DNA of 64,000 nt, from positions 558,115 through 622,114 of the forward strand of contig NZ_LMDG01000001.1 of NCBI RefSeq assembly GCF_001426265.1, written 5' to 3'. This document shows positions 38,046 to 47,071 of the stretch, in pieces. Origin of the DNA: Rhizobium sp. Root1220 (GTDB taxonomy: Bacteria; Pseudomonadota; Alphaproteobacteria; Rhizobiales; Rhizobiaceae). The notes under the pieces were generated by a model, which worked only from the letters and a program-made list of their open reading frames with translations, had not been told where the DNA came from and made no database searches. Both the position numbers and the translations under genes were made by a program. Every line of letters begins with the position of its first letter. The stretch's first letter is position 1.

Positions 38046-38990
38046 TGCGCCGAGAAGATAGGCCCAGAACGACACCGAGATGGCGCCAAGGGCAGTGGTC
38101 ACCGTTATGGTCGAGGCCGCCAGGCCATGTCCGACGCCGAAGCGATTGGCAATGAGCCAGGCGTTCACCCCCGTCGGCACCGACGAAATCAACACCAGAG
38201 CCGCTGTCCAGTCACTCGCCAATCCGACCAGATTGCTCGCAGTCCAGACGCACGCGGGGAGAAGCAGAAGCTTGAAGGCGGAGGTGACGCTGGCAATTCC
38301 GACATTGCCCGAAATGCCGTACTTCTGCAGCGCCATGCCGAGCGAAATGAGGGCGACAGGCCCAGCCACGCCAGCGATCTGGTCGACAATCATCTCCACC
38401 GGCGCAGGCATCTTCAGCTCCAGCAGGTGCATGCACGCACCGCCCGCCAACCCGATCACCAGCGGATTGCGAACGAGGTTGACGGCGATCTGCCGAACCA
38501 CCTTGGCGACGCTGCGCTCGTGACCGCCGGCGATCTTGTGTTCGGCACGCTCCATCAGGATCGTACCGATGATCATCATGACAGGCAGGTGAACGGCGAT
38601 CAGGATCGAGAGCGGGACAAGGCCCTTGTCCCCTATCGTCCGCTGCACCAGCGGAAGCCCGATGAAGATCGTATTGGCAAAGGCCGATGAAACGCCGGCG
38701 AGAACGCCGATACGATCATCCCGGCCGAAAAACCGGGTGGCGGCCACATGCGCCGCAAACCACGTGACGGCAACGCCGGAGAAATAGGCGATCCAGAGAC
38801 GAAAAGGCGATGCGCCTTGAAAATCAGCTTCAGCAATCGTTCGGAAAAGCAGCAGCGGAACGGCGACCTTGAAGACGAACTCGCTGAGCGCATCGCCGAT
38901 CTCCGCCTTCATCAATCCCGCTTTCACGATCAACCAGCCGATCAAAATCATGATGAAAATGGGAAGAACGTCGAAAATGATGGCTGACAT
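38043..38990 (-). CDS. AEC family transporter
   Basis: 315 residues from the ATG at 38990; an ATG seven codons upstream is in frame. About ten hydrophobic segments are visible, with the AEC-type pairs DVLPIFIMILIGWLIVKAGL at the start, SSAFANTIFIGLPLVQRTIG in the first half and KLLLLPACVWTASNLVG in the second. The auxin efflux carrier family includes exporters and malonate or other organic acid transporters; the substrate is unknown. It is convergent with cycM and its stop overlaps the terminator. Confidence 0.88.
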   Translation of the reverse strand: MSAIIFDVLPIFIMILIGWLIVKAGLMKAEIGDALSEFVFKVAVPLLLFRTIAEADFQGASPFRLWIAYFSGVAVTWFAAHVAATRFFGRDDRIGVLAGVSSAFANTIFIGLPLVQRTIGDKGLVPLSILIAVHLPVMMIIGTILMERAEHKIAGGHERSVAKVVRQIAVNLVRNPLVIGLAGGACMHLLELKMPAPVEMIVDQIAGVAGPVALISLGMALQKYGISGNVGIASVTSAFKLLLLPACVWTASNLVGLASDWTAALVLISSVPTGVNAWLIANRFGVGHGLAASTITVTTALGAISVSFWAYLLGA

Positions 38991-39073
38991 CAGAAAGGGG
39001 TGCCTTTGCATGCGGTTGGCAAAGGTCTAGCAGCAAATCGTTTGCGCTGACAAACGTGAATGGTCGCAACGCG

Positions 39074-39211
39074 TTAGGCCGAGACAAAAAAAGCGGGCCA
39101 CGCCCGCTTTTCCGCGTCCGGCCTTGCCGGACAGCCGGTCGACAATGCTGCCAGTTCATCCGTGGTCAGCGTCGCTCCGGTACCGTCGAAGGGTATCATT
39201 CCCTTCTCCAT
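39074..39211 (-). CDS. Candidate small ORF reading through a terminator hairpin
   Basis: 45 codons from an ATG at 39211, or 41 from an in-frame ATG at 39199 that has GGAGAAGGG directly ahead. The product starts MIPFDGTGATLTTDELAALS and ends in WPAFFVSA. No family is recognised. Composition is protein-like, but the last third overlaps the terminator stem at 39085-39112, so a transcript ending there would lack the stop codon. It lies in the 415-base gap between the AEC transporter and adenosine kinase genes, where nothing else is evident. Confidence 0.35.
   Translation of the reverse strand: MEKGMIPFDGTGATLTTDELAALSTGCPARPDAEKRAWPAFFVSA
39085..39112 (-). terminator. Minus-strand terminator-like hairpin
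   Basis: AAAAGCGGGC-GTG-GCCCGCTTTTTTT on the minus strand: 10-bp stem, 3-base loop, seven-U run. It is upstream of the AEC transporter gene and would end a short minus-strand transcript from about 39113-39400. That makes it the 3' end of a small RNA or of the small ORF here. Confidence 0.7.
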
Positions 39212-39405
39212 TGGCTGCAGTCCGTGAACCACACATGCCAATCTCGTTGGCGATGTTTATAGCCATCGAAAATGACGGGCGGATGACGCCGCAGCCGCAT
39301 TTTTGCGAGGGGAATAGCGGGCCGCCGGCATTTCTTCTTCCCATGCGGTGAAAATTCGCTAAGACCGACTACCGGCTATCACCAAAAACCGGGACCTCCC
39401 TTTTC

Positions 39406-40398
39406 ATGACCAAATTCGATGTTCTGACTGTCGGCAACGCCATCGTCGATATCATCGCGCGCTGCGACGACCAGTTCCTCATTGACCACAAGATCACCAA
39501 GGCCGCGATGAACCTCATCGATGCCGATCGCGCTGAGCTTCTCTACGCGCATATGGGCCCGGCACTGGAAGCGTCAGGCGGCAGCGCCGGCAACACGGCA
39601 GCTGGTATTGCCAGCTTCGGCGGCAAAGCTGCCTATTTCGGCAAGGTCGCCGAGGACCAGCTTGGCGAGATCTTCGCGCATGATATCCGCGCACAGGGCG
39701 TTCACTACCAGACTCAGCCGAAGGGTAAGTTCCCGCCAACGGCACGCTCGATGATCTTCGTCACCGACGACGGTGAGCGCTCGATGAACACCTATCTCGG
39801 CGCCTGCGTCGAACTCGGCCCGGAAGATGTCGAGCCCGAGGTCGTGGCACAGTCCCAGGTCACCTATTTCGAAGGCTACCTCTGGGACCCACCGCGCGCC
39901 AAGGAAGCGATCCGCGATTGCGCGCGCATTGCCCACGAGAATGGTCGCGAAGTCTCGATGACGCTATCCGACAGCTTCTGCGTCGATCGCTACCGCGCCG
40001 AGTTTCTGGAACTGATGCGCTCCGGCACGGTCGACATCGTTTTTGCCAACCGGCAGGAAGCGCTGGCACTTTACGAGACAGACGATTTCGAGGAGGCACT
40101 CGTCAAGATTGCCAAGGACTGCAAGATCGCAGCGGTCACCATGAGCGAGGATGGTGCTGTCATCCTGAAGGGGCCTGAGCGCTTCTATGTCGATGCGATC
40201 AAGATCAGGGAATTGGTTGACACGACGGGCGCGGGCGACCTTTTCGCCGCCGGCTTCCTTTACGGCTATACTCAGAGTCGGACCCTGGAAGACTGCGGAA
40301 AGCTCGGCTGCCTGGCAGCCGGCATCGTCATTCAGCAGATCGGCCCGCGGCCGATGAAGTCCCTGGCCGAGGCCGGAAAGCAGGCAAGCCTTACTTGA
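39406..40398 (+). CDS. PfkB-family adenosine kinase
   Basis: 330 residues. PfkB motifs are SGGSAGNTAAGIASFGGKAA near the N-terminus (substrate-binding) and DTTGAGDLFAAGFLYG (272-287, the signature with catalytic Asp). The start MTKFDVLTVGNAIVDIIARC is typical of alphaproteobacterial adenosine kinases, which phosphorylate adenosine to AMP. Ribokinase or 2-keto-3-deoxygluconate kinase activity cannot be excluded. It overlaps the convergent SH3 gene by 8 bp. Confidence 0.9.
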   Translation: MTKFDVLTVGNAIVDIIARCDDQFLIDHKITKAAMNLIDADRAELLYAHMGPALEASGGSAGNTAAGIASFGGKAAYFGKVAEDQLGEIFAHDIRAQGVHYQTQPKGKFPPTARSMIFVTDDGERSMNTYLGACVELGPEDVEPEVVAQSQVTYFEGYLWDPPRAKEAIRDCARIAHENGREVSMTLSDSFCVDRYRAEFLELMRSGTVDIVFANRQEALALYETDDFEEALVKIAKDCKIAAVTMSEDGAVILKGPERFYVDAIKIRELVDTTGAGDLFAAGFLYGYTQSRTLEDCGKLGCLAAGIVIQQIGPRPMKSLAEAGKQASLT

Positions 40399-40930
40399 AG
40401 GCTTCGCCTGGATAAGCGCCCCAGATCTCCGACTGCGCCACCCAGCCTTCGGCGCCGTCGATCTTGGCGAAGCACCAGTCACCGTTGCATTCACCGATAT
40501 TCATCATGACGCCGGGTTCGAGCTTGGCAACAACGCTTGAGGACGACAACGCGTCTCGCCGCATGTTGACGAAGACCCCCTTGCCCTTGCCCTTCATCCA
40601 TGGAGCGGCAATGGCCGCGCGCGTCCCCGACAGCAGCGACTGGTTGACCCAGCCCTCGGTACCATCAGCGTCACGCACCTGCCGCCAGTTGTCATATTCC
40701 TGGATGATCTCAACCGGCAGTCCGGCCTTCAGGTACATCCACGACGCGGCATAGTCCGTGCCGGGACCGATGCGCAGGTTGACGCGCTTGGACTTCAGCG
40801 TCACGAAGCGGGGAAGCGGCTGGCCGCTCGGGCCTTTTGCCGCCTGGGCATGCCCCAATTCGGCGGTTCCAGCCGAAAGCACGAAACCGATCGCGAGGGC
40901 GAGGCATGATTTCAGGAGTGTGCTGCGCAT
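40391..40930 (-). CDS. Exported SH3-domain protein
   Basis: 179 residues from the ATG at 40930; the long open frame upstream is not supported. Signal peptide about 1-28 (ending GHAQA). Two bacterial SH3 repeats follow: KSKRVNLRIGPGTDYAASWM...DADGTEGWVNQSLLSG (about 50-110) and VFVNMRRDALSSSSVVAKLE...DGAEGWVAQSEIWG (about 118-172). Such periplasmic proteins likely bind peptidoglycan or proteins. Convergent with adenosine kinase. Confidence 0.9.
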   Translation of the reverse strand: MRSTLLKSCLALAIGFVLSAGTAELGHAQAAKGPSGQPLPRFVTLKSKRVNLRIGPGTDYAASWMYLKAGLPVEIIQEYDNWRQVRDADGTEGWVNQSLLSGTRAAIAAPWMKGKGKGVFVNMRRDALSSSSVVAKLEPGVMMNIGECNGDWCFAKIDGAEGWVAQSEIWGAYPGEAFK

Positions 40931-41113
40931 GGGGACTTCCGTTCGCTCGAATTCAAGGCAGCTCTCCTGCCTGATTCCCGGACCTCGACATTTGACCGCA
41001 CGCTGAACGAGTTTTGTTTGTCTTCGCGCGCGGGTCTGGTAGAAATTGCCCGGAACGGGAAAATTATCCCGCGTCTTGGTTAAGGACCTCTGAACAATGC
41101 AGCGCCGGCGGAC

Positions 41114-42115
41114 ATGACGACGAAGAAAAAACCGAAGGTCTACATTACCCGCAAGCTGCCCGACGCGGTCGAGACGCGCATGCGCGAACTCTTCGACGCG
41201 GAACTCAACATAGACGACACGCCGCGATCGAGGCCGGAACTGATTGCTGCCATGAGGACGGCCGATGTCCTGGTCCCGACTGTCACGGACCGGATCGATG
41301 CCGCCGTGATCGAGGAAGCGGGTCCGCAGTTGAAGCTGATTGCCAGCTTCTCGAACGGCACCGATCATATCGATGTGGAAGCCGCGGCCCGTAAGGGAAT
41401 TACCGTTACAAACACGCCAAACGTGCTGACCGAAGACACCGCCGATATGACGATGGCACTCATTCTCGCAGTGCCACGCCGGCTCGGCGAAGGCGCGCGG
41501 ATACTGACGGACCAACCCGGGGAATGGGCCGGATGGTCACCGACCTGGATGCTCGGGCGCCGCATTCATGGCAAGCGCATCGGCATCGTCGGGATGGGGC
41601 GCATTGGCACCGCAGTGGCTCGCCGTGCCAAGGCGTTCGGGCTCGCCATCCACTACCACAACCGCAAGCGGGTCAATCCCGCGACGGAAGACGAACTGGA
41701 GGCGACCTATTGGGAAAGCCTCGACCAGATGCTTGCACGCGTCGATATCGTATCGGTCAACTGCCCCTCAACGCCGGCGACGTTCCACCTGCTGTCGGCG
41801 CGGCGTCTGGCGCTTCTGCAACCGACGGCCTATCTCGTCAATACCGCGCGCGGCGACGTGATCGATGAAGCGGCGCTGATAAAAAGCCTGAGGGAAGGCA
41901 AACTTGCCGGTGCCGGCCTCGACGTGTTCGAGAACGAACCGGCCGTCAATCCAAAGTTGATCAAGCTCGCAAACGAGGGCAAGGTCGTGCTGCTGCCGCA
42001 CATGAGTTCAGCGACGATCGAAGGTCGAATCGACATGGGCGACAAGGTGATCATCAACATCCGCGCATTCATCGACGGCCACCGCCCGCCGAACCGGGTG
42101 CTGCCCGGCCGCTAG
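41114..42115 (+). CDS. D-2-hydroxyacid dehydrogenase (glyoxylate/hydroxypyruvate reductase type)
   Basis: 333 residues. The NAD(P) site is GKRIGIVGMGRIGTAVARRA (about 150-170), and the substrate motifs are NGTDHIDVEAAARKGI, a catalytic Arg near 240 (VNTARGDVIDEAAL), Glu near 270 (GLDVFENEP) and His near 295 (LLPHMSSATIEGR). The GyaR-type family reduces glyoxylate or hydroxypyruvate. The stop codon overlaps that of the convergent GNAT gene. Confidence 0.93.
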   Translation: MTTKKKPKVYITRKLPDAVETRMRELFDAELNIDDTPRSRPELIAAMRTADVLVPTVTDRIDAAVIEEAGPQLKLIASFSNGTDHIDVEAAARKGITVTNTPNVLTEDTADMTMALILAVPRRLGEGARILTDQPGEWAGWSPTWMLGRRIHGKRIGIVGMGRIGTAVARRAKAFGLAIHYHNRKRVNPATEDELEATYWESLDQMLARVDIVSVNCPSTPATFHLLSARRLALLQPTAYLVNTARGDVIDEAALIKSLREGKLAGAGLDVFENEPAVNPKLIKLANEGKVVLLPHMSSATIEGRIDMGDKVIINIRAFIDGHRPPNRVLPGR

Positions 42116-42591
42116 CCCTGGGCCGAGAGCGATTTCCGCATCTCGATCGACGTCGTTCGACTGAAGCCCGGATGGGCGTTTTCCGCCGTCTTCGAGAAGC
42201 CCCACCGGGCGAATACGGCGTGATTCTCGACGAGTTCGATGCGCGTTTCCAGCCTCAGCGCCGGCAAGGCGAGTGACCGCGCCGTTTCTTCGGCAACCGA
42301 CAGCAGCTGCCTGCCTATCCCCCGCGACTGGGCGTCCGGCGCAATTGCGAGCTTGCCGATGTAAACAGACCCCCACTCGGGCCGCAGGAATACGCAACCA
42401 ACCAAGGTTTCACCCTCCAGCGCGACAAAGGCCATCTCCGTTTCGGCCTTAGCGGCAAGCGAACCTGACGTCAGAAGGAGTGCCGAGGACGGTGGCTCGA
42501 TGCGTTCATTCATGTAAGAAAAAGAGGATAGGATAAGCGCCAGGAGCTCATCCCAGCGGTCGAAGCCGGCTTCGAGGCGGCTGATGTTCAT
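42112..42591 (-). CDS. GNAT family N-acetyltransferase
   Basis: 159 residues with the GNAT acetyl-CoA loop KLAIAPDAQSRGIGRQLLSV (about 90-109) and a following ALRLETRIELVENHAVFARW block. The acceptor is unknown. The ATG overlaps the MoeB/ThiF stop (4 bp), and that gene overlaps recF in the same way, so recF-moeB-GNAT is one tightly coupled operon. Confidence 0.9.
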   Translation of the reverse strand: MNISRLEAGFDRWDELLALILSSFSYMNERIEPPSSALLLTSGSLAAKAETEMAFVALEGETLVGCVFLRPEWGSVYIGKLAIAPDAQSRGIGRQLLSVAEETARSLALPALRLETRIELVENHAVFARWGFSKTAENAHPGFSRTTSIEMRKSLSAQG

Positions 42592-43409
42592 GACGCCTGG
42601 GTCTGCTTCGGACGCCGGCGCCTGTAGCGGATCGTATCGAAGCGCGCCGACAAGGCATCATAGAGCAACAGCCGGCCAACCAGCGGCTCACCAGTGCCGG
42701 TAATGAGCTTGATTGCCTCCATCGCCATCAGCGTTCCGATGACGCCGGTGAGCGCACCGATGACGCCGGTTTCAGCGCAGACGGGAATAAGACCGGCCGG
42801 TGGCTTTTCCGGGAAGAGATCACGGTAGGTTGGGTTCAGCGTGCCATCGGCGACGGCTTCGTAAGGCTTCAACACCGTGACCGAGCCGTCGAAGCGGCCG
42901 ACCGCACCTGTTACCAACGGGATCTGCGCAGCTTCCGCGGCGTCCGCTGCCGTATAGCGCGTGTCGAAATTGTCCGAGCCATCTATCACGAGATCAAAAC
43001 CCGACAGGTGACGCCTGGCGGAATCGGGCGAGAACCGTTCCTCGAACCGAATGACTTTCACGTGCGGATTGAGCCGCGCGATCGCAAAGGCAGCACTTTG
43101 CGTCTTCAATTCGCCGATCGTTCCGGAATCATGAATGACTTGGCGCTGCAGGTTGGAAAGCGACACGCGATCATCGTCGGCAATCCCAAGCGTACCAACT
43201 CCGGCGGCAGCGAGATACTGCAGGATCGGCGCGCCCAGGCCGCCCGCGCCGATTACCAGCACGCGTGAAGCCTTCAGTTTCTGCTGGCCGGCACCGCCTA
43301 TTTCGGGAAGCAGGATGTGGCGCTGGTATCTGGCGATTTCTTCAGGGCTCAGAGGTTCCATGGGAGCGACGCTAGCATGGCCTTCGGCAATCGGGAAATC
43401 GGCGGTCAT
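42588..43409 (-). CDS. MoeB/ThiF/HesA family adenylyltransferase
   Basis: 273 residues; an internal ATG at 43361 may be the true start because YQRHILLPEIGG normally lies near residue 10. The nucleotide site is VLVIGAGGLGAPILQYLAAAG, then DDDRVSLSNLQRQVIHDSG, and IPVCAETGVIGALTGVIG holds the likely active Cys. The zinc CxxC of the canonical PCYRCLF motif is absent (PTYRDLFPE). The enzyme would adenylate a ubiquitin-like sulfur carrier (MoaD or ThiS). No C-terminal rhodanese domain is present. Confidence 0.88.
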   Translation of the reverse strand: MTADFPIAEGHASVAPMEPLSPEEIARYQRHILLPEIGGAGQQKLKASRVLVIGAGGLGAPILQYLAAAGVGTLGIADDDRVSLSNLQRQVIHDSGTIGELKTQSAAFAIARLNPHVKVIRFEERFSPDSARRHLSGFDLVIDGSDNFDTRYTAADAAEAAQIPLVTGAVGRFDGSVTVLKPYEAVADGTLNPTYRDLFPEKPPAGLIPVCAETGVIGALTGVIGTLMAMEAIKLITGTGEPLVGRLLLYDALSARFDTIRYRRRRPKQTQAS

Positions 43410-44530
43410 TCGAAAACCTTTCCATCGGCAACGGTGAAGAACTGCGCCCGGTCGCCGAGTGCAGAAAACATGGCGCGGTCCGTGCCCGTCATGAAGGCCT
43501 GACCGCCGAGCGCGTCGATCAAATCGAACAGGGCGGCACGACGCCCCTCGTCGAGATGGGCGGCGATCTCGTCAAGCAGCAGGATCGGTGCGTGGCCTGT
43601 CAGATTGCCGACCAAGCGGGCGTGCGCCAGAATCACGCCGACCAGAAGCGCCTTCTGTTCGCCTGTCGAGCAGCGCGCGGCTTCCATCTGCTTGTCGCGA
43701 TGACGCACCAGGAGATCTGCCCTGTGCGGACCGTCAAGCGTGCGGCCCGCGCCGGCATCGCGATGACGGCTTTCCGCCAGCATCGCGGCATAATCGTCCT
43801 CGAGATCGACGGCCGGGCGGCCAAACTGTCCGTCCATGAAGCCGCTGAGCTCCAGCAACGCGGAGGGAAACGGCAATGCTTCGCGTGTTTCCTCGATCAG
43901 CCGGGCAAGGAGCCCAAGCATTTCCTGGCGTGCCAGCGCCATCGCAATTCCGAGGCTGGCCATCTGCTCCTCGATGCCCGACAGCCACGACGGATCGAAG
44001 CGGCGCTCGTCGAGAAGCTTGTTGCGGCTGCGCATGGCGCGCTCGAAATCGCTGGCGCGGCGTCCATGAGAGGGGTCGAGGGAGAGCACCAGTCGGTCGA
44101 GGAAGCGACGACGCTCGGACGAGCCACCCGTAAAGAGCCCATCCATCGATGGTGTCAGCCAGAGCACTCGTAGATGATCGGTAAGTTCGTCGGCGGTTCT
44201 TGCCGGCGTACCGTTGATACGCAGCCGGCGGGAGGCCGCATCGTCGGTCGTATCGACGCCGGTGCCGATCTCCACCTCGCCCTCCATCCCGTCGAGTTGA
44301 GCGAAAATCGAGAAGCCGGCGGTGGCGCCGACGCGGGTGATATCGCCATAAGTGGCGCGCCGCAGGCCGCGTCCGGGCGACAGAAAGGATACCGCCTCCA
44401 TGAGGTTGGTCTTGCCGGCGCCGTTGTCGCCGGTCAGCACCACATGCCGGCTGTCAAGCGGCAATCCGGCCGCCGTGTAGTTGCGGAAATCGGTCAGTTT
44501 GAGGCGGGAAAGAGAAACCTTGTGTGGCAT
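43406..44530 (-). CDS. recF: DNA replication and repair protein RecF
   Basis: 374 residues with the SMC-like ATPase motifs: Walker A LTGDNGAGKTNLMEAVSFLS (about 33-52), signature STGEQKALLVGVILAHARL (about 286) and Walker B PILLLDEIAAHLD. SRLKLTDFRNYTAAGLPL at the N-terminus is the RecF hallmark. RecF with RecO and RecR directs RecA to gaps. It is the first gene of the operon with the MoeB/ThiF and GNAT genes. Confidence 0.95.
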   Translation of the reverse strand: MPHKVSLSRLKLTDFRNYTAAGLPLDSRHVVLTGDNGAGKTNLMEAVSFLSPGRGLRRATYGDITRVGATAGFSIFAQLDGMEGEVEIGTGVDTTDDAASRRLRINGTPARTADELTDHLRVLWLTPSMDGLFTGGSSERRRFLDRLVLSLDPSHGRRASDFERAMRSRNKLLDERRFDPSWLSGIEEQMASLGIAMALARQEMLGLLARLIEETREALPFPSALLELSGFMDGQFGRPAVDLEDDYAAMLAESRHRDAGAGRTLDGPHRADLLVRHRDKQMEAARCSTGEQKALLVGVILAHARLVGNLTGHAPILLLDEIAAHLDEGRRAALFDLIDALGGQAFMTGTDRAMFSALGDRAQFFTVADGKVFE

Positions 44531-44793
44531 GCGTTATCCGGATTGTAACGCCAGAGAGCTAAGCGCTACGAGCGTGGATAGCAAGGGCGCAAGCCTCCCG
44601 CGCACAATATGCCTCGCCGTTGCAGCCGACGCGGCGTTCGACGTTTTATAGTTTGAAATATTACTGGAATAGACAGTATGGTATGCAAGTGATTGCTACA
44701 ATTCGAAACAGTTGCGAGTTCTACGATCTCAGTAAATATTCCTTGGCGCGCGATTCCGCTCGTCGATATTTCTTAGTGGCGACGTAAACAGTC

Positions 44794-45504
44794 ATGAAAA
44801 GTCGTACGAAAACACATATGGCGATAAGCGCCGCGACAGCGTTGCTAATGGGATACTTGCTTGTCGCCTATTTTGTCGTCCCCGAAGTATGGATATTCCA
44901 TGATGCCGGTCGCGTTGCCGAATTTGGCGACATGGTTACAACCACCGGGCAGGACATCCCCGGCGATCCCATTAATGTCGGTCTGGTTGGCTCCAAAGAA
45001 GAGGTGCTGCGGGCATTCGCGGCAGCGGGATGGGACCCTGCCGATAAGATTACCCTGCGTACGTCGGCCGAAATCGGACTGAGCGTCGTGCTTGATCGGC
45101 CTGACCTGGACGCTCCGGTTAGCCCATTGTTCTTCGATGGACGCAAGCAGGACCTCGCCTTTGAAAAAGCCGTCGGCAAAAGCGCGGACAAACGCAACCA
45201 TGTGCGCCTCTGGCATAGCACGAGGACCGGTGCTGATGGCCGGCCGCTTTGGCTTGGTTCTGCGAGTTTTGACCGTGGCGTCGGCTTCAGCCACGACACC
45301 GGCCAAATCACCCATCACATCGGGCCCGATATCGACGCCGAGCGGAATCTGGTGATCGGCGACCTGCTCAGGGCGGGACAGCTTTCATCGACCTATGAAA
45401 TAGCCGGAATCGGCCCGACCAAGACCGGCCGCAACGGTGGCGGCGACCCTTACTTCACCGATGGACAGGCGCTGATCGGTGTGCTTCGCGCCGCGGCGCC
45501 CTGA
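44794..45504 (+). CDS. LssY C-terminal domain membrane protein
   Basis: 236 residues. One N-terminal membrane segment (about 9-29, ISAATALLMGYLLVAYFVV) is followed by a soluble LssY_C domain: INVGLVGSKEEVLRAFAAAG, VGKSADKRNHVRLWHSTRTG, ASFDRGVGFSHDTGQITHHI. The domain was named in Legionella LssY and often sits next to PAP2 phosphatases; its function is not known. The 150 bases upstream (about 44640-44790) are clearly AT-richer than neighbours. No Shine-Dalgarno is obvious. Confidence 0.85.
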   Translation: MKSRTKTHMAISAATALLMGYLLVAYFVVPEVWIFHDAGRVAEFGDMVTTTGQDIPGDPINVGLVGSKEEVLRAFAAAGWDPADKITLRTSAEIGLSVVLDRPDLDAPVSPLFFDGRKQDLAFEKAVGKSADKRNHVRLWHSTRTGADGRPLWLGSASFDRGVGFSHDTGQITHHIGPDIDAERNLVIGDLLRAGQLSSTYEIAGIGPTKTGRNGGGDPYFTDGQALIGVLRAAAP

Positions 45505-45739
45505 ACGCCGGAAGCACCGGGAGGCGTTCAGCCCCATTCGAATGGTTTGGAGCGCTGCCCGTAGACACGCGCGCCCGGAGGAAGCCTCGGCGCCTTTGCG
45601 CCGTCTTGACAGCCACTTGCCGGCATACCGACCTCACGCGATGTTGAGCGGCCGCAAGAAACTAAGGCGGACTTGCCCTTGGTGACGGGTGTTCGCACAC
45701 CTACCTCTAGACCAGTCACATCGTTTCAGGACAACGGTC

Positions 45740-46435
45740 ATGAATATCGGCATTATCGGCTCCGGCTTCATCGGAGGCACTCTGACGCGCCGCCTTTCGA
45801 CGGCGGGCCACAAAGTCTTCGTCGCCAATTCGCGCGGGCCTGCATCGCTCGCGAAACTCGTCGCCGAGACCGGCGCGACGGCGGTGACGGCCCGTGAAGC
45901 CGCCCGCAGCGGAGGCGTTGTAATTGTCGCAATACAGGAAGGCAAAGTCCCCGATCTGCCGAAAGATCTCTTCGACGGCGTCGCTTCGGAAGTGGTGGTG
46001 GTCGACACCGGTAACTACTACCCACGGCAGCGTGATGGAAAGATCGCCGCAATCGAGAATGGCATGACCGAGAGTAGCTGGGTAGAAAGCCAACTCGGAC
46101 GACCGGTACTGAAAGCTTTCAACAACATCTACTGGCAACATCTGCTCGAATCCGGCAAGCCGGCCGGCACTCGCGGCCGCATCGCCCTACCGGTCGCCGG
46201 CGAAAGTGCCGCCGCCAAGGCCGTGGTCGTCAGACTGTTCGATGAACTGGGATTCGACGGCGTCGATGCAGGCAGTCTCGATGAATCATGGCGACAACAG
46301 CCCGCTACTCCGGTCTACGGCACCGACCTCGACGCAGATGGTGTTCGGCGGGCGCTGGCAGGCGCCACCCCCGAGCGTAAGTCGGAATGGTATGCCACCG
46401 GCAACAGCCCCGGCACGCTCGACAATCCGGCTTAG
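45740..46435 (+). CDS. F420/NADP oxidoreductase-like dinucleotide-binding protein
   Basis: 231 residues from the ATG at 45740. It has the N-terminal Rossmann motif IGIIGSGFIGGTLTRRLSTA with FVANSRGP typical of NADPH-binding F420-reductase-like proteins, VVVVDTGNYYPRQRDG, and LGRPVLKAFNNIYWQHLLES. Rhizobia lack F420, so it is probably an NADPH-dependent oxidoreductase for another substrate. Family enzymes are often regulated by redox regulators; none lies next to it. Confidence 0.85.
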   Translation: MNIGIIGSGFIGGTLTRRLSTAGHKVFVANSRGPASLAKLVAETGATAVTAREAARSGGVVIVAIQEGKVPDLPKDLFDGVASEVVVVDTGNYYPRQRDGKIAAIENGMTESSWVESQLGRPVLKAFNNIYWQHLLESGKPAGTRGRIALPVAGESAAAKAVVVRLFDELGFDGVDAGSLDESWRQQPATPVYGTDLDADGVRRALAGATPERKSEWYATGNSPGTLDNPA

Positions 46436-46596
46436 GCCGAATTGACAGAATGCATGGCTCCATTTGGGTCATCGGCCGAGCCTCGATGAACGTGGAAGCG
46501 TATCCGCTGTCCTGTGTTTAGATCTTGCGGTCTTCTCCCGGCGGCAATCGCCGCTTATATGAATGCCGTCGCAATCGGCGACCGCTGGAGTGGACG

Positions 46597-47064
46597 ATGA
46601 ACACGAAAATAGAGGGCCGGGCGGCACATGTGGCCGCCATCCGCGAACGCGCCGAAGCTGAAATGAAGGCGATGGGGGTCGATGAGGCGTTCATTGATAG
46701 GCTGGTGGAGACGTTCTACGGCCGCGTACTCAAGCATCCTACCCTTGGACCGGTGTTCGACGCTAAGCTTGCAGGTCGCTGGCCGGAGCATATGGCAAAG
46801 ATGAAGAGTTTCTGGTCGGCTGTGGCGTTTCGCAGTGGTGCCTATGGCGGTAAGCCGGTGCAGGCGCACACCGGCGTCTCGGATTTGACAGCGGAGTTGT
46901 TCCCGCAGTGGCTGGCGCTGTTTTCCGACACGCTCGACGATATCGCGCCGAACGCCGATGCGAAGGCGTGGTTCATGGCGACCGCGGAGCGGATCGCCAA
47001 GAGCCTGACGCTTTCGTTGTTCTACAATCCGGCCCTCGACGACCCGCAGCGCAAGCCGGCATGA
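46597..47064 (+). CDS. Group III truncated haemoglobin
   Basis: 155 residues from the ATG at 46597. The globin pattern includes DRLVETFYGRVLKHPTLGPV, then FWSAVAFRSGAYGGKPVQAH with the proximal-type His in PVQAHTGV, and FPQWLALFSDTLDDIAP. Trp and Tyr residues near the haem pocket (TFYGRV) fit group III proteins, which may bind oxygen or nitric oxide or act in redox reactions. Convergent with a GNAT gene. Confidence 0.85.
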   Translation: MNTKIEGRAAHVAAIRERAEAEMKAMGVDEAFIDRLVETFYGRVLKHPTLGPVFDAKLAGRWPEHMAKMKSFWSAVAFRSGAYGGKPVQAHTGVSDLTAELFPQWLALFSDTLDDIAPNADAKAWFMATAERIAKSLTLSLFYNPALDDPQRKPA

Positions 47065-47071
47065 TAGCCGC

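Noticed and set aside
45502..45530. Hairpin TGAACGCC...GGCGTTCA at the end of the LssY-C gene
   Set aside because: Large loop and no U-tract; could be chance.
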